Shown here: positions 16,121 to 23,468 of the stretch, in pieces
Layout: each line of letters opens with the position of its first letter
Position numbering within the stretch: the first letter of the stretch is position 1
DNA from: Bacteroides sp.
Lineage (GTDB): Bacteria > Bacteroidota > Bacteroidia > Bacteroidales > Bacteroidaceae
Direction of reading: 5' to 3'
Assembly (NCBI GenBank): GCA_030151885.1
Contig: JASLCG010000111.1
Coordinates: 1-32,527, forward strand
DNA: 32,527 nt
Made by a program: the position numbers and the translations under genes
Notes under the pieces: generated by a model
Told to the model about the DNA's origin: nothing
Database searches by the model: none
Seen by the model: the letters and a program-made list of their open reading frames with translations, nothing else

Positions 16121-16612
16121 TTAACCTCTTGGCGTACGAAGTAGGTGTTTGTCAAGGTATAATAAACCATGAACACCAGCTTGTTTAATACGTTGTACAA
16201 GATCCTCAGAAGTAGCTTCTTCTTCAACTTGTTCACGAACAAATGTCATCATAAAGTCTTGAGTAGCATAATCTTTTTCCTCAACTGCTTGAGTCATCAT
16301 CTTATTAACCATCTCAGAAACATGACATTCGTGCTCGTACACATGTTCAAACACCTCTAATACAGATCCCCAACCTTGAGGTACAACATTGATCTGATCT
16401 ATTTTAGCTGTTCCACCACGAGTTACAAGGTAGTCTGCAAAAGACTCAGCATGCTCTTTTTCTTCATTAGATTGGTCTTTTAACCATTTAGCAAAACCTG
16501 GGAAACCCTCTTTTGCCATATAAAAAGACATTGATAAATATAGGTTCGAAGACCATAATTCTGCTGTTATTTGTTCGTTTATAACAGCTTCCATTGTTTT
16601 TGAAATTTTCAT
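16121..16612 (-). CDS. ftnA: Bacterial non-heme ferritin
   Basis: This 163-residue protein has the FtnA length and four-helix pattern. It oxidises Fe(II) and stores the mineral inside a 24-subunit shell. The ferroxidase ligands are visible: Glu18 (NEQITAELWSSNLYLSM), Glu51 and His54 (NEEKEHAE), Glu95 (YEHECHV), and Gln128 with Glu131 (FVREQVEEEATSED). No heme-binding Met of bacterioferritin is evident. It is separated by 71 nt from lysA upstream and ends just before a strong palindromic terminator, so it may be either the last gene of the lysine operon or separately transcribed; I saw no convincing promoter in the gap. Iron storage fits with the porphyrin-related genes further right, but the two are not linked. 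Confidence 0.95.
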   Translation of the reverse strand: MKISKTMEAVINEQITAELWSSNLYLSMSFYMAKEGFPGFAKWLKDQSNEEKEHAESFADYLVTRGGTAKIDQINVVPQGWGSVLEVFEHVYEHECHVSEMVNKMMTQAVEEKDYATQDFMMTFVREQVEEEATSEDLVQRIKQAGVHGLLYLDKHLLRTPRG

Positions 16613-16683
16613 AACTTGTAAGTATTAAAATGAGTTCATTATTTTCTAATGTACTCTATTAACAATTCTGAGTAATTATTGTT

Positions 16684-17844
16684 TTAAATAAATTCTTCTG
16701 ATACGTAAGAATTAGGTAAAATTCGACAATTATATTGAGAAGCCATCACCTCTCCATATGCTCCTGCCGAACGAATACCTATTAAATCTCCACGACTTAC
16801 TTTGTTTAAATCCACCGCTTTACCAAATACATCAGAAGACTCGCAAACTGGTCCTACCACATCATAAGCCTCAACGTTTCCTTCAGATGTTAAATTTTCT
16901 ATTTTATGATATGCTTGATACAGTGCTGGCCTAATTAGCTCGGTCATACCTGCATCTAATATAGCAAATTTTTTATTTACACCTTGTTTTACATACAACA
17001 CACGAGAGACCAATGTACCACACTGTCCAACAATCGACCTTCCCAATTCAAAATGTAATGTTTGATATGGACGAAGCCTTAAGTTTAATTCGTAAACATC
17101 GAAATAACTTGCAAAGTCGGGGATTGGCTGACGGTTTGGGTGTTCATAATCAATACCTAGACCTCCACCAACATTAATATGAGGAAGCTTTATGCCTCTA
17201 CTCTCAAGATTATCCATAATTGCATTTACACGATTACATAGGGCTCTAAAATCTGATAAATCCAGTAGTTGAGAACCAATATGAAAATGTAAACCAATAA
17301 ATTCTATGGCTTGAAACTGATCAAGCTGTTCAATCACTTTATCTAACTCCTCTATACTAATTCCAAACTTGTTTTCTGCATGACCTGTGGCAATATTTGC
17401 ATGGGTATGAGCTCTTAAGTTAGGATTTACCCTTAAACACACTCGTGCTTTAGTATGTTTTTCATATGCAAGCTGATTAATAACTTCTAGCTCGGCAATA
17501 GACTCAACATTAAAGCAGAATATATTTAATTCTAGTCCTAAGTTTATTTCCCAATCAGCTTTTCCCACACCTGCATAGACTATTTTATTGGGAGCAAAAC
17601 CTGCCCTAACAGCAGCTTTAATCTCCCCACCACTTACACAGTCAGCTCCAAAACCATTACTTTGAATTAACTTTAATACTTCTGGATTAACATTTGCCTT
17701 CATGGCATAGTGTACGTGGTATTGGTCTCTATCGCTCAACTCTTTCTTTATAACATCTAGAGTATCCTGCAACACTGTAGTATCGTAATAGTAAAAAGGT
17801 GTTTCTAAGTTTTTAAATTGTTCTATAGGAAATTGTCCCTTCAT
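16684..17844 (-). CDS. lysA: Diaminopimelate decarboxylase
   Basis: LysA converts meso-diaminopimelate to lysine with pyridoxal phosphate. This is a 386-residue fold III enzyme: Lys49 in HYAMKANVNPEVL carries the cofactor, and GFGADCVSGGEIKAA (64-78) follows. HINVGGGLGIDYEHP binds the cofactor phosphate, VGPVCESSDVFGK holds the active-site Cys from the partner subunit, and GAYGEVMASQYN lies near the end. It is slightly shorter than the E. coli enzyme (420), as in other Bacteroidota. It follows lysC after 94 nt that contain a terminator-like hairpin, so its expression may be reduced or controlled relative to lysC. Confidence 0.95.
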   Translation of the reverse strand: MKGQFPIEQFKNLETPFYYYDTTVLQDTLDVIKKELSDRDQYHVHYAMKANVNPEVLKLIQSNGFGADCVSGGEIKAAVRAGFAPNKIVYAGVGKADWEINLGLELNIFCFNVESIAELEVINQLAYEKHTKARVCLRVNPNLRAHTHANIATGHAENKFGISIEELDKVIEQLDQFQAIEFIGLHFHIGSQLLDLSDFRALCNRVNAIMDNLESRGIKLPHINVGGGLGIDYEHPNRQPIPDFASYFDVYELNLRLRPYQTLHFELGRSIVGQCGTLVSRVLYVKQGVNKKFAILDAGMTELIRPALYQAYHKIENLTSEGNVEAYDVVGPVCESSDVFGKAVDLNKVSRGDLIGIRSAGAYGEVMASQYNCRILPNSYVSEEFI

Positions 17845-17863
17845 AAGAATCTAAATATTGACT

Positions 17864-17912
17864 AAAAAAGCGTTTCTAACATCCTATTACATAGAGGCTA
17901 AAAACGCTTTTT
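17864..17912 (-). terminator. Terminator-like hairpin between lysC and lysA (possible attenuator)
   Basis: On the minus strand, AAAAAGCGTTT (17912-17902) pairs with AAACGCTTTTT (17875-17865) and ends in a six-T run, as in a factor-independent terminator. The 26-nt loop holds a small inner hairpin (CTAT, GTA, ATAG) containing an ATGTAA start-stop. Only about 20 nt separate the T-run from the lysA ATG, too little for a new promoter, so partial read-through or attenuation is more plausible than full termination. Confidence 0.6.
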
Positions 17913-17938
17913 GTGCTGATTAATTATTTTATTTATAA

Positions 17939-19258
17939 TTATTTACCGTTAAACAAACTATCACTTAGCTGCTGTAACGCCCTGTTTTTATCCTCATTTC
18001 TAATAAGGAATGAAATATTATAGTTACTACCTCCAAATGAAATCATACGAACAGGTATGTTTTTCATAGCATCTAAAGCTTTCGCTTCAAATCCTACGTT
18101 TTCCCATTTCAAGTCTCCTACAACACAGATAATACACATATTGTCATCAACAGTTACTGTTCCATATTTTTTCAAATCATTTAAGATTTCGTTCAGATGC
18201 TTCGTATTATCAATAGTGACAGAAACTCCCACTTCCGATGTACAAATCATATCTATTGAAGTTTGGTAACTTTCAAATATTTCAAAAACCTTACGTAAGA
18301 AACCATAAGCCAATAACATTCTACTAGATTTAATCTTAATTGCAGTAATGTTATCTTTTGCAGCAACAGCTTTAATGATTCCATCTTCAGATTCGTTACT
18401 CACTAAAGTACCAGGAGCATCTGGATCCATAGTATTAAGTAAACGAACAGGTATATTTGCATATTTTGCGGGTTGTATACAAGTAGGATGCAAAATCTTA
18501 GCTCCAAAATAAGCCAACTCTGCAGCCTCTTCAAATTGGAGGTGACGTACAGGCTGAGTTTTATCTACAATACGTGGATCATTATTATGCATACCATCAA
18601 TATCAGTCCATATTTGGATTTCCGATGCATCTACAGCTGCTCCAATCAAAGATGCTGTATAATCACTACCACCACGTTGTAAATTATCAATTTCACCATA
18701 CGCATTTCTACAGATGTACCCTTGAGTTATAAATAGCTCGGCTTCATCATGTAACTCCAAATGATTCTTTAGCTTTTCTTTTATATAAACAGGATCAGGA
18801 TCACTGTTTTTATCAGTACGCATAAATTCAAGTGCTGGAAGCAAAACAGATTTAACTCCACATTCTTGAAGATAGTAGTTTACCATCGCTGTAGAGATTA
18901 ATTCTCCTTGTGCCAAGACCACCTTCTCTTCAAATAGCGTGAACAAGTCTTTTGTAAAAGATCGGATATAGTCAAAGTGAGATTTTATTAACTCTGCACC
19001 TTTTTTCTTAAACTCTACAGTAGAGTAAAGCTCATCAATATGTTTTCGGTATTTAGCCTCCAAATTATTGATAATTTCATTAGCACCCTCAGGATTTTTC
19101 TTATACAAATAATCTGAAATTTCGACCAAAGTATTAGTTGTACCAGACATTGCTGATAGTACAATAATATTTTTTTCTCCTTTCGAAATTAATTTGGCTA
19201 CCTCTTTTATGCGTTCTGCACTACCTACAGAAGTTCCTCCAAACTTTAAAACTTTCAT
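17939..19258 (-). CDS. lysC: Aspartate kinase (monofunctional, LysC type)
   Basis: Aspartate kinase phosphorylates aspartate, the first step towards lysine, diaminopimelate, threonine and methionine. This 439-residue protein opens MKVLKFGGTSVGSAERIKEV. It shows LAQGELISTAMV, LQRGGSDYTASLIGAAVDAS and IWTDIDGMHNNDPRIVDKTQ of the kinase domain, and FEEAAELAYFGAKILHP. The last 140 residues form two ACT regulatory domains (beginning near KDNITAIKIKSSRMLLAYGF), so feedback by an amino acid is likely. There is no fused homoserine dehydrogenase. It lies 30 nt after the FtsE-like ATPase and 94 nt before lysA. Confidence 0.94.
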   Translation of the reverse strand: MKVLKFGGTSVGSAERIKEVAKLISKGEKNIIVLSAMSGTTNTLVEISDYLYKKNPEGANEIINNLEAKYRKHIDELYSTVEFKKKGAELIKSHFDYIRSFTKDLFTLFEEKVVLAQGELISTAMVNYYLQECGVKSVLLPALEFMRTDKNSDPDPVYIKEKLKNHLELHDEAELFITQGYICRNAYGEIDNLQRGGSDYTASLIGAAVDASEIQIWTDIDGMHNNDPRIVDKTQPVRHLQFEEAAELAYFGAKILHPTCIQPAKYANIPVRLLNTMDPDAPGTLVSNESEDGIIKAVAAKDNITAIKIKSSRMLLAYGFLRKVFEIFESYQTSIDMICTSEVGVSVTIDNTKHLNEILNDLKKYGTVTVDDNMCIICVVGDLKWENVGFEAKALDAMKNIPVRMISFGGSNYNISFLIRNEDKNRALQQLSDSLFNGK

Positions 19259-19288
19259 TATTAATACGCTATTTTAAATGGTTAAGTA

Positions 19289-19999
19289 TTACTTTTTTAC
19301 ACTGGTTTTCTGATAGAATCTTTCTGTTACATCTCTCATTTCACCATCATTAAGTAGATAGACTGTACCAGGATATTCTCTTGCTAACTGTAAGTTATGA
19401 GTAGCCATTACGACTAAACAATTCTCTTTTTTAGCATAATCTCTTAAGATATTCATTAATCCCTTGATAGATTCTACATCTAAATTACCTGTTGGTTCGT
19501 CAACTAAAATTATTTTGGGATCATTTATTATTGCACGTGCTATGGCAAGTCGTTGCTTCTGACCCTCGGATAACTCTTTAGGAGCTTTATATTCGGCTCC
19601 TTTTAACTCTACCAACTCCAATACATCTTGAATCTTACTTGCTATCATTTTCTTATCTACACAGCCTACAATATTCAAAGTAAACTCCAAATTCTCATAG
19701 ACAGAACGATCTTCTAGTAAATGATACCCCTGAAAAACCAGTCCTAAATTACGTCTTAAATAAGGAACTTCTTTCGTTTTCAGTTGGTGTAAAAGATATC
19801 CAAGAACTTCTCCTGAACCTGTAGACAACTCAATGCCATAATACATGGATTTAAGTAAAGAAGTCTTACCCTCCCCTACTCTCCCTACAATGTATATCAA
19901 GCTATTAGGATACCAAGCAAAGTTTAAGTTCCTTAATACAACTTGGTTACTATATCTAATAGCTACATCTTTATATTCTACTAGTGGTTTTAGATCCAT
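19289..19999 (-). CDS. ftsE: FtsE-like ABC transporter ATP-binding protein
   Basis: This 236-residue ABC ATPase shows Walker A GRVGEGKT (39-46), Q-loop Gln90 in LGLVFQGYHLLEDRSVYENL, signature LSEGQKQRLAIARA (143-156), Walker B IILVDEPTGNLD (163-174) and H-loop His201. The wording around the Q-loop and the D-loop is that of FtsE/LolD-type ATPases, and Bacteroidota commonly encode such an FtsE next to lysC. FtsE works with the membrane protein FtsX at the division site to control cell-wall hydrolysis. No ftsX is present in this window. The signature motif has Glu in place of the usual Gly (LSEGQ rather than LSGGQ). The ABC family is certain; the FtsE identity is inferred. Confidence 0.85.
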   Translation of the reverse strand: MDLKPLVEYKDVAIRYSNQVVLRNLNFAWYPNSLIYIVGRVGEGKTSLLKSMYYGIELSTGSGEVLGYLLHQLKTKEVPYLRRNLGLVFQGYHLLEDRSVYENLEFTLNIVGCVDKKMIASKIQDVLELVELKGAEYKAPKELSEGQKQRLAIARAIINDPKIILVDEPTGNLDVESIKGLMNILRDYAKKENCLVVMATHNLQLAREYPGTVYLLNDGEMRDVTERFYQKTSVKK

Positions 20000-20007
20000 T
20001 GGTTTAG

Positions 20008-20032
20008 ATTTACTTCAAGTTTTTAAGTAAAT
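20008..20032 (-). promoter_or_regulatory. Leader hairpin just upstream of the ftsE-like gene
   Basis: ATTTACTT (20008-20015) and AAGTAAAT (20025-20032) are exact inverted repeats with a 9-nt loop. The stem ends 8 nt before the ATG at 19999, so it would cover the ribosome-binding region of the transcript and might affect translation start. Confidence 0.35.
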
Positions 20033-20054
20033 ACTAAGTTAAATATTTAATGAA

Positions 20055-20062
20055 CAAAGATA
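20055..20062 (-). promoter_or_regulatory. -7 element of the ftsE-lysC-lysA operon
   Basis: On the minus strand TATCTTTG (20062-20055) is a perfect TAnnTTTG match about 55 nt before the ATG. No clear -33 TTTG is present at the expected distance. Confidence 0.5.
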
Positions 20063-20206
20063 CAATTATATATTCGATTTCTTAGTATAGGCCATCCTAG
20101 ATTAATATCTACAAGTATCAATATTTTAATTAATTAAGATATTTGTAATCATTTAGTCACTTATTACACTAAATTACTAGCTAGTAACAACATCTTCAAG
20201 TGATAC

Positions 20207-20366
20207 TTTTTGTATCTCTCCGATATATAGATTGTTAGTCGGCAACCAACCTCTATCTTATCGGCAATAAGCTTGAGGTATGTTGCCGACAAGAGAGGCC
20301 TATGTCGGCAACATACAAAGCTACACTTAAAACGCCTCTACAAAGCTTACAGAAAGGATACAAAAA
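20207..20366. repeat. Possible MITE-like or small-RNA element bounded by 10-bp inverted repeats
   Basis: TTTTTGTATC (20207-20216) and its exact complement GATACAAAAA (20357-20366) bracket the structured repeat in a 160-bp unit. Homology beyond the 10 bp is weak and no target-site duplication is evident. Such short AT-rich matches can arise by chance. Confidence 0.3.
20238..20312. repeat. Four 9-bp repeats at an exact 22-nt period, forming alternative hairpins
   Basis: GTCGGCAAC at 20238, ATCGGCAAT at 20260, the inverted copy GTTGCCGAC at 20282 and GTCGGCAAC at 20304 start exactly 22 nt apart with 13-nt spacers. The inverted copy can pair with the first (hairpin 20238-20290: 9 bp, then 5 bp, then 5 bp with symmetric internal loops, tip CGGCA). 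It can instead pair with the last (13-bp perfect stem, TATGTTGCCGACA at 20279-20291 with TGTCGGCAACATA at 20303-20315). About half the bases are G or C, well above the flanks. No T-run follows either hairpin, so it is not a simple terminator. The function is unknown. Confidence 0.75.
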
Positions 20367-20451
20367 TTTAAAAGCTACTCAGCATCCAAATAAAAAGTCA
20401 ATCTAATAAGAATATCATTTAGCTATTTTCATTAAAACAAAATCATATTAG

Positions 20452-20459
20452 TATCTTCG
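20452..20459 (+). promoter_or_regulatory. Weak -7 element upstream of the S9 peptidase gene
   Basis: TATCTTCG matches seven of eight positions of TAnnTTTG, 45 nt before the GTG start. The -33 region is poor (TTTTC, 21 nt upstream). Confidence 0.35.
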
Positions 20460-20503
20460 TATTAAGAATTATTTTAAATAACTATTTTTAAAAACTAATC
20501 AGC

Positions 20504-23271
20504 GTGAAAAAACTATCATTACTCGTTTTGTCTGGGTTAATATCATTGACTGGATATGCACAGAAAAAACCATTAGACCACTCCGTCTACGATGGCTGGC
20601 AACGAAACGCCAACATTAAAATCTCAGAAAAAGGGACCTTTAGTACCTATATCACAACACCACAAGAGGGAGATGCAGTACTAAATATTGTAAATTTGAA
20701 AAACTTCAAAAAACTTCAAATTGAGCGAGGGGTAAACTACTACATCACACCAAACGAGCAATTTATTGTAGGTAGAATTAAACCTACTTTTGAACAAACC
20801 AAAGCAGAGAAGAAAAAAAAGAATAAGAAAAAAGAGGAAGCTCCAAGCGATTCTTTATTCATTGCCTCTTTGAAAAATCTATCTTACGAAAATATTGGTG
20901 CAATAGCTGATTTTAAAATTGGTAAAGAGGGTAATCACTTTTTTGCATTTTCTCCTAAAGGTAAAGTGTACAATGCCGATAGTATTAAATTATATAAACC
21001 TCTTGTAATTCAAGAACTCGGAACTGAGTGGAAAGATACGATAGCTAACGTTGATAAGTACTTCTTTAACGAACCAGGTAATCAATTAGCAATATTAATA
21101 CAGCCCGATAAAAAAGATACTATTAACACTGAAAAAGAACTTATTCTTTATGATTTGAGTAAAAAAAGTAAAAGAACTCTTTCTAAGGGATTCTTTAAAT
21201 ATAACACCCCTACTTTTAACAAAGAGGGGAACGCACTTGCTTACCTAGCAGCAAAAGATTCAATTCTACCTACAAATAGAAACTTCAACCTCTATTATTA
21301 CCAACTAGGAAAAAATGAGGCAGAGGTATTAATAGATACTAACTACACAGCTGGGTTACCAGAAAACTGGCACTTTACAAATAATAGTAGAGTATATTTT
21401 AGTGAAAATGGAAGCAGAGTATTTACCTCTATTGCACCATTAACACAACCTCAAGATACTGTTACAAACGATGAAGAGCGGCTAAATTAGACATTTGGCA
21501 CTACAAAGACCCAACAGTACAACCCAATCAGCTTGTGAATAGAGCACAAGACTTAACCAAAACATATACAGCTGTTGTTAATTTAAGTAATCCTAAAAAG
21601 TTAATCCCATTAACTAATAAGTTTTACGAATCTGTAGGAACAGTAAATAAAGGAGATGCTGATTTTGCCATCATAAATGATAAAACTCCTTATATGATTG
21701 CCACACAATGGAGCATATCTACTGGTACAGATATCTATAAAGTAGCATTAAAAGATGGGAAACGTGAACTACTATTTAAAAACTACAACGGTTTTGCAAG
21801 AGTGTCGCCAAAAGGTAAATACCTTATACTATATAATAAAGACGACCTTAATTGGTACACTTACGACCTAGAGCTTAAAAAACTAACAAACTTAACTGGA
21901 GGCTTAACAGTTAACTTTTGGGACGAAAAAAATGACAATCCTAGCGAACCATACCCTTATGGTATTGAAGGCTGGACTAAAGATGACAAAGAAGTTATTC
22001 TATACGATGCTTATGATATTTGGAAATTTAATGCAGCAACTGGTAATGCAACTTGCATAACAGCAAATAGCGGCCGAACCAATAATATAACATACAGAGT
22101 TATTAATACTGATAAAGAGAAACGCTTTTTCGAATCGAACGAACGTTTACTTCTAAGTCTATTTAATAATAAAACTAAAGATGAAGCATTAGCTTATACC
22201 AAGCTAAATGAAGTAAAAACTCCAAAAGCTCTGTTCAACGAAGTTCCATTTAAATTTGATGTAATAGCTAAAGCTAAAGAGGGTAATACAATTTTGTTTG
22301 AAAAATCAAACTTTGCTACAACTCCAGACCTTTGGGTTACTAAAAATGAGTGGAAAACTTCTAAGCAATTAAGCCATATAAACCCACAAATGGCCGACTA
22401 TAATTGGGGAACTTCAGAGTTAGTTAACTGGACAGCATTTGATGGTCAACAAATGGAAGGATTGTTATATAAACCAGAAGATTTTGATCCTAACAAAAAG
22501 TATCCTATGATGATTTACTTCTATGAGACACATTCTGATGAATTAAATCAACACTATGCTCCATCTCCTAGTTGGTCTATTATAAATATTCCATTCTATG
22601 TAAGTCGTGGATACTTAGTATTTTGCCCAGATACCCATTATACTGCTGGTCTTCCTGGAGAGTCTGCTTACAATTGCATTGTATCAGGAGCACAAGCAAT
22701 GGCTAAAAACAGCTGGGTAGATGCAGACAATATGGCTATTCAAGGTCAAAGTTGGGGTGGATACCAAGTAGCATACTTAGTAACAAGAACTAATATGTTT
22801 AAAGCTGCTGGATCGGGAGCGCCAGTATCAAACATGACAAGTGCCTATGGTGGCATAAGATGGTCAACGGGTTCAAGCAGACAATTACAATACGAGATGG
22901 GACAAAGTAGAATTGGTGGTACACTTTGGGATTGTCCGGAACTGTACATTGCAAACTCTCCTTTATTTAAAGCAGATAGAATTGAAACACCTCTACTTAT
23001 TATGCATAACGATAATGATGGTGCTGTACCTTGGTACCAAGGTATTGAGCTTTTCATGGCAATGAGAAGACTACAAAAACCTGTATGGATGCTACAGTAC
23101 AACCAAGAAGAGCATAATTTACGTAAACGCGTTAACAGAAAGGATTTAAGTATCAGACTACAACAATTCTTTGACCACTATTTAAAAGGAGATCCTATAT
23201 CCGAATGGATGGAAAATGGATTACCTGCTGTAAGAAAAGGAAAAACTATGGGATATGACTTAATAAAATAA
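20504..23271 (+). pseudogene. Secreted S9 family (prolyl oligopeptidase-like) serine peptidase, interrupted by a frameshift
   Basis: Two open frames form one gene. The first (20504-21490, GTG start) begins with signal peptide MKKLSLLVLSGLISLTGYAQ and carries the N-terminal half of a beta-propeller. The second is open from 21481 to 23271 in another frame and has no natural start (first candidate GTG at 21535). Reading GAT GAA GAG CG then GCT AAA TTA GAC ATT TGG joins them smoothly, so one base is missing near 21480. The restored protein would have about 922 residues, usual for periplasmic S9 peptidases of Bacteroidota. The catalytic domain looks intact: the nucleophile in GQSWGGYQ, the Asp in HNDNDGAVPW and the His in NQEEHNLRKR. 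Either the gene is newly broken or the base is a sequencing error. The site (GAG CGG CTA) is not a slippery sequence. Confidence 0.85.
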
Positions 23272-23301
23272 CCTATGATATAAACCGAAATTAAGATTGG
23301 T

Positions 23302-23342
23302 ACAAGGGCTAATATTGTTAAAATATTAGCCCTTGTTCTATT
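23302..23342 (+). terminator. Terminator after the S9 peptidase
   Basis: ACAAGGGCTAATATT (23302-23316) pairs perfectly with AATATTAGCCCTTGT (23322-23336) around a 5-nt loop, followed by TCTATTTT. The stem is long; the T-run is broken. Confidence 0.75.
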
Positions 23343-23403
23343 TTAAAAGTGCAGAAAACACAAATAATAGTCTATAAAGTACAAAATTCATAACAAATGA
23401 GGA

Positions 23404-23434
23404 TTGAATTATAAGGTATAATACACTTACTTTG
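23404..23434 (+). promoter_or_regulatory. Promoter of the TonB receptor-MFS-hemN-hemG operon
   Basis: TTG (23404-23406), exactly 20 nt, then TTACTTTG (23427-23434) fits the Bacteroidota consensus with one mismatch. The receptor ATG is at 23469. I see no obvious Fur-box palindrome around it. Confidence 0.6.
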
Positions 23435-23468
23435 TAATAATATTTAAATCAAACCTACAAATTAAAGA

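Larger units (their letters stand above)
20000..20503. other. 504-bp intergenic region between divergent ftsE-like and S9 peptidase genes
   Basis: No convincing protein gene, tRNA or riboswitch was found. The left end holds a leader hairpin and -7 box for the ftsE-like operon; the right end holds a weak promoter for the peptidase. The middle (about 20200-20370) holds a G+C-richer structured repeat, described separately. The remainder is AT-rich without visible features. Confidence 0.6.

Noticed and set aside
16613..16683. Promoter or terminator between lysA and ferritin
   Set aside because: Only a 5-bp TACTC/GAGTA inverted repeat with a 13-nt loop and no TAnnTTTG box was found; too weak to call.
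17845..17938. Lysine riboswitch upstream of lysA
   Set aside because: The gap is under 100 nt, while the L-box is far longer with several conserved helices; only one hairpin is seen.
20238..20312. CRISPR-like array (regular repeats and spacers)
   Set aside because: Repeat cores are only 9 bp, spacers 13 nt, one copy is inverted, and no cas genes are near.
21470..21490. Programmed ribosomal frameshift in the S9 peptidase
   Set aside because: GAG CGG CTA has no slippery heptamer, and I see no downstream pseudoknot or upstream Shine-Dalgarno-like stimulator.
22845..23102. 85-residue minus-strand frame inside the S9 peptidase
   Set aside because: It is opposite the catalytic domain, whose plus-strand reading has all active-site motifs.
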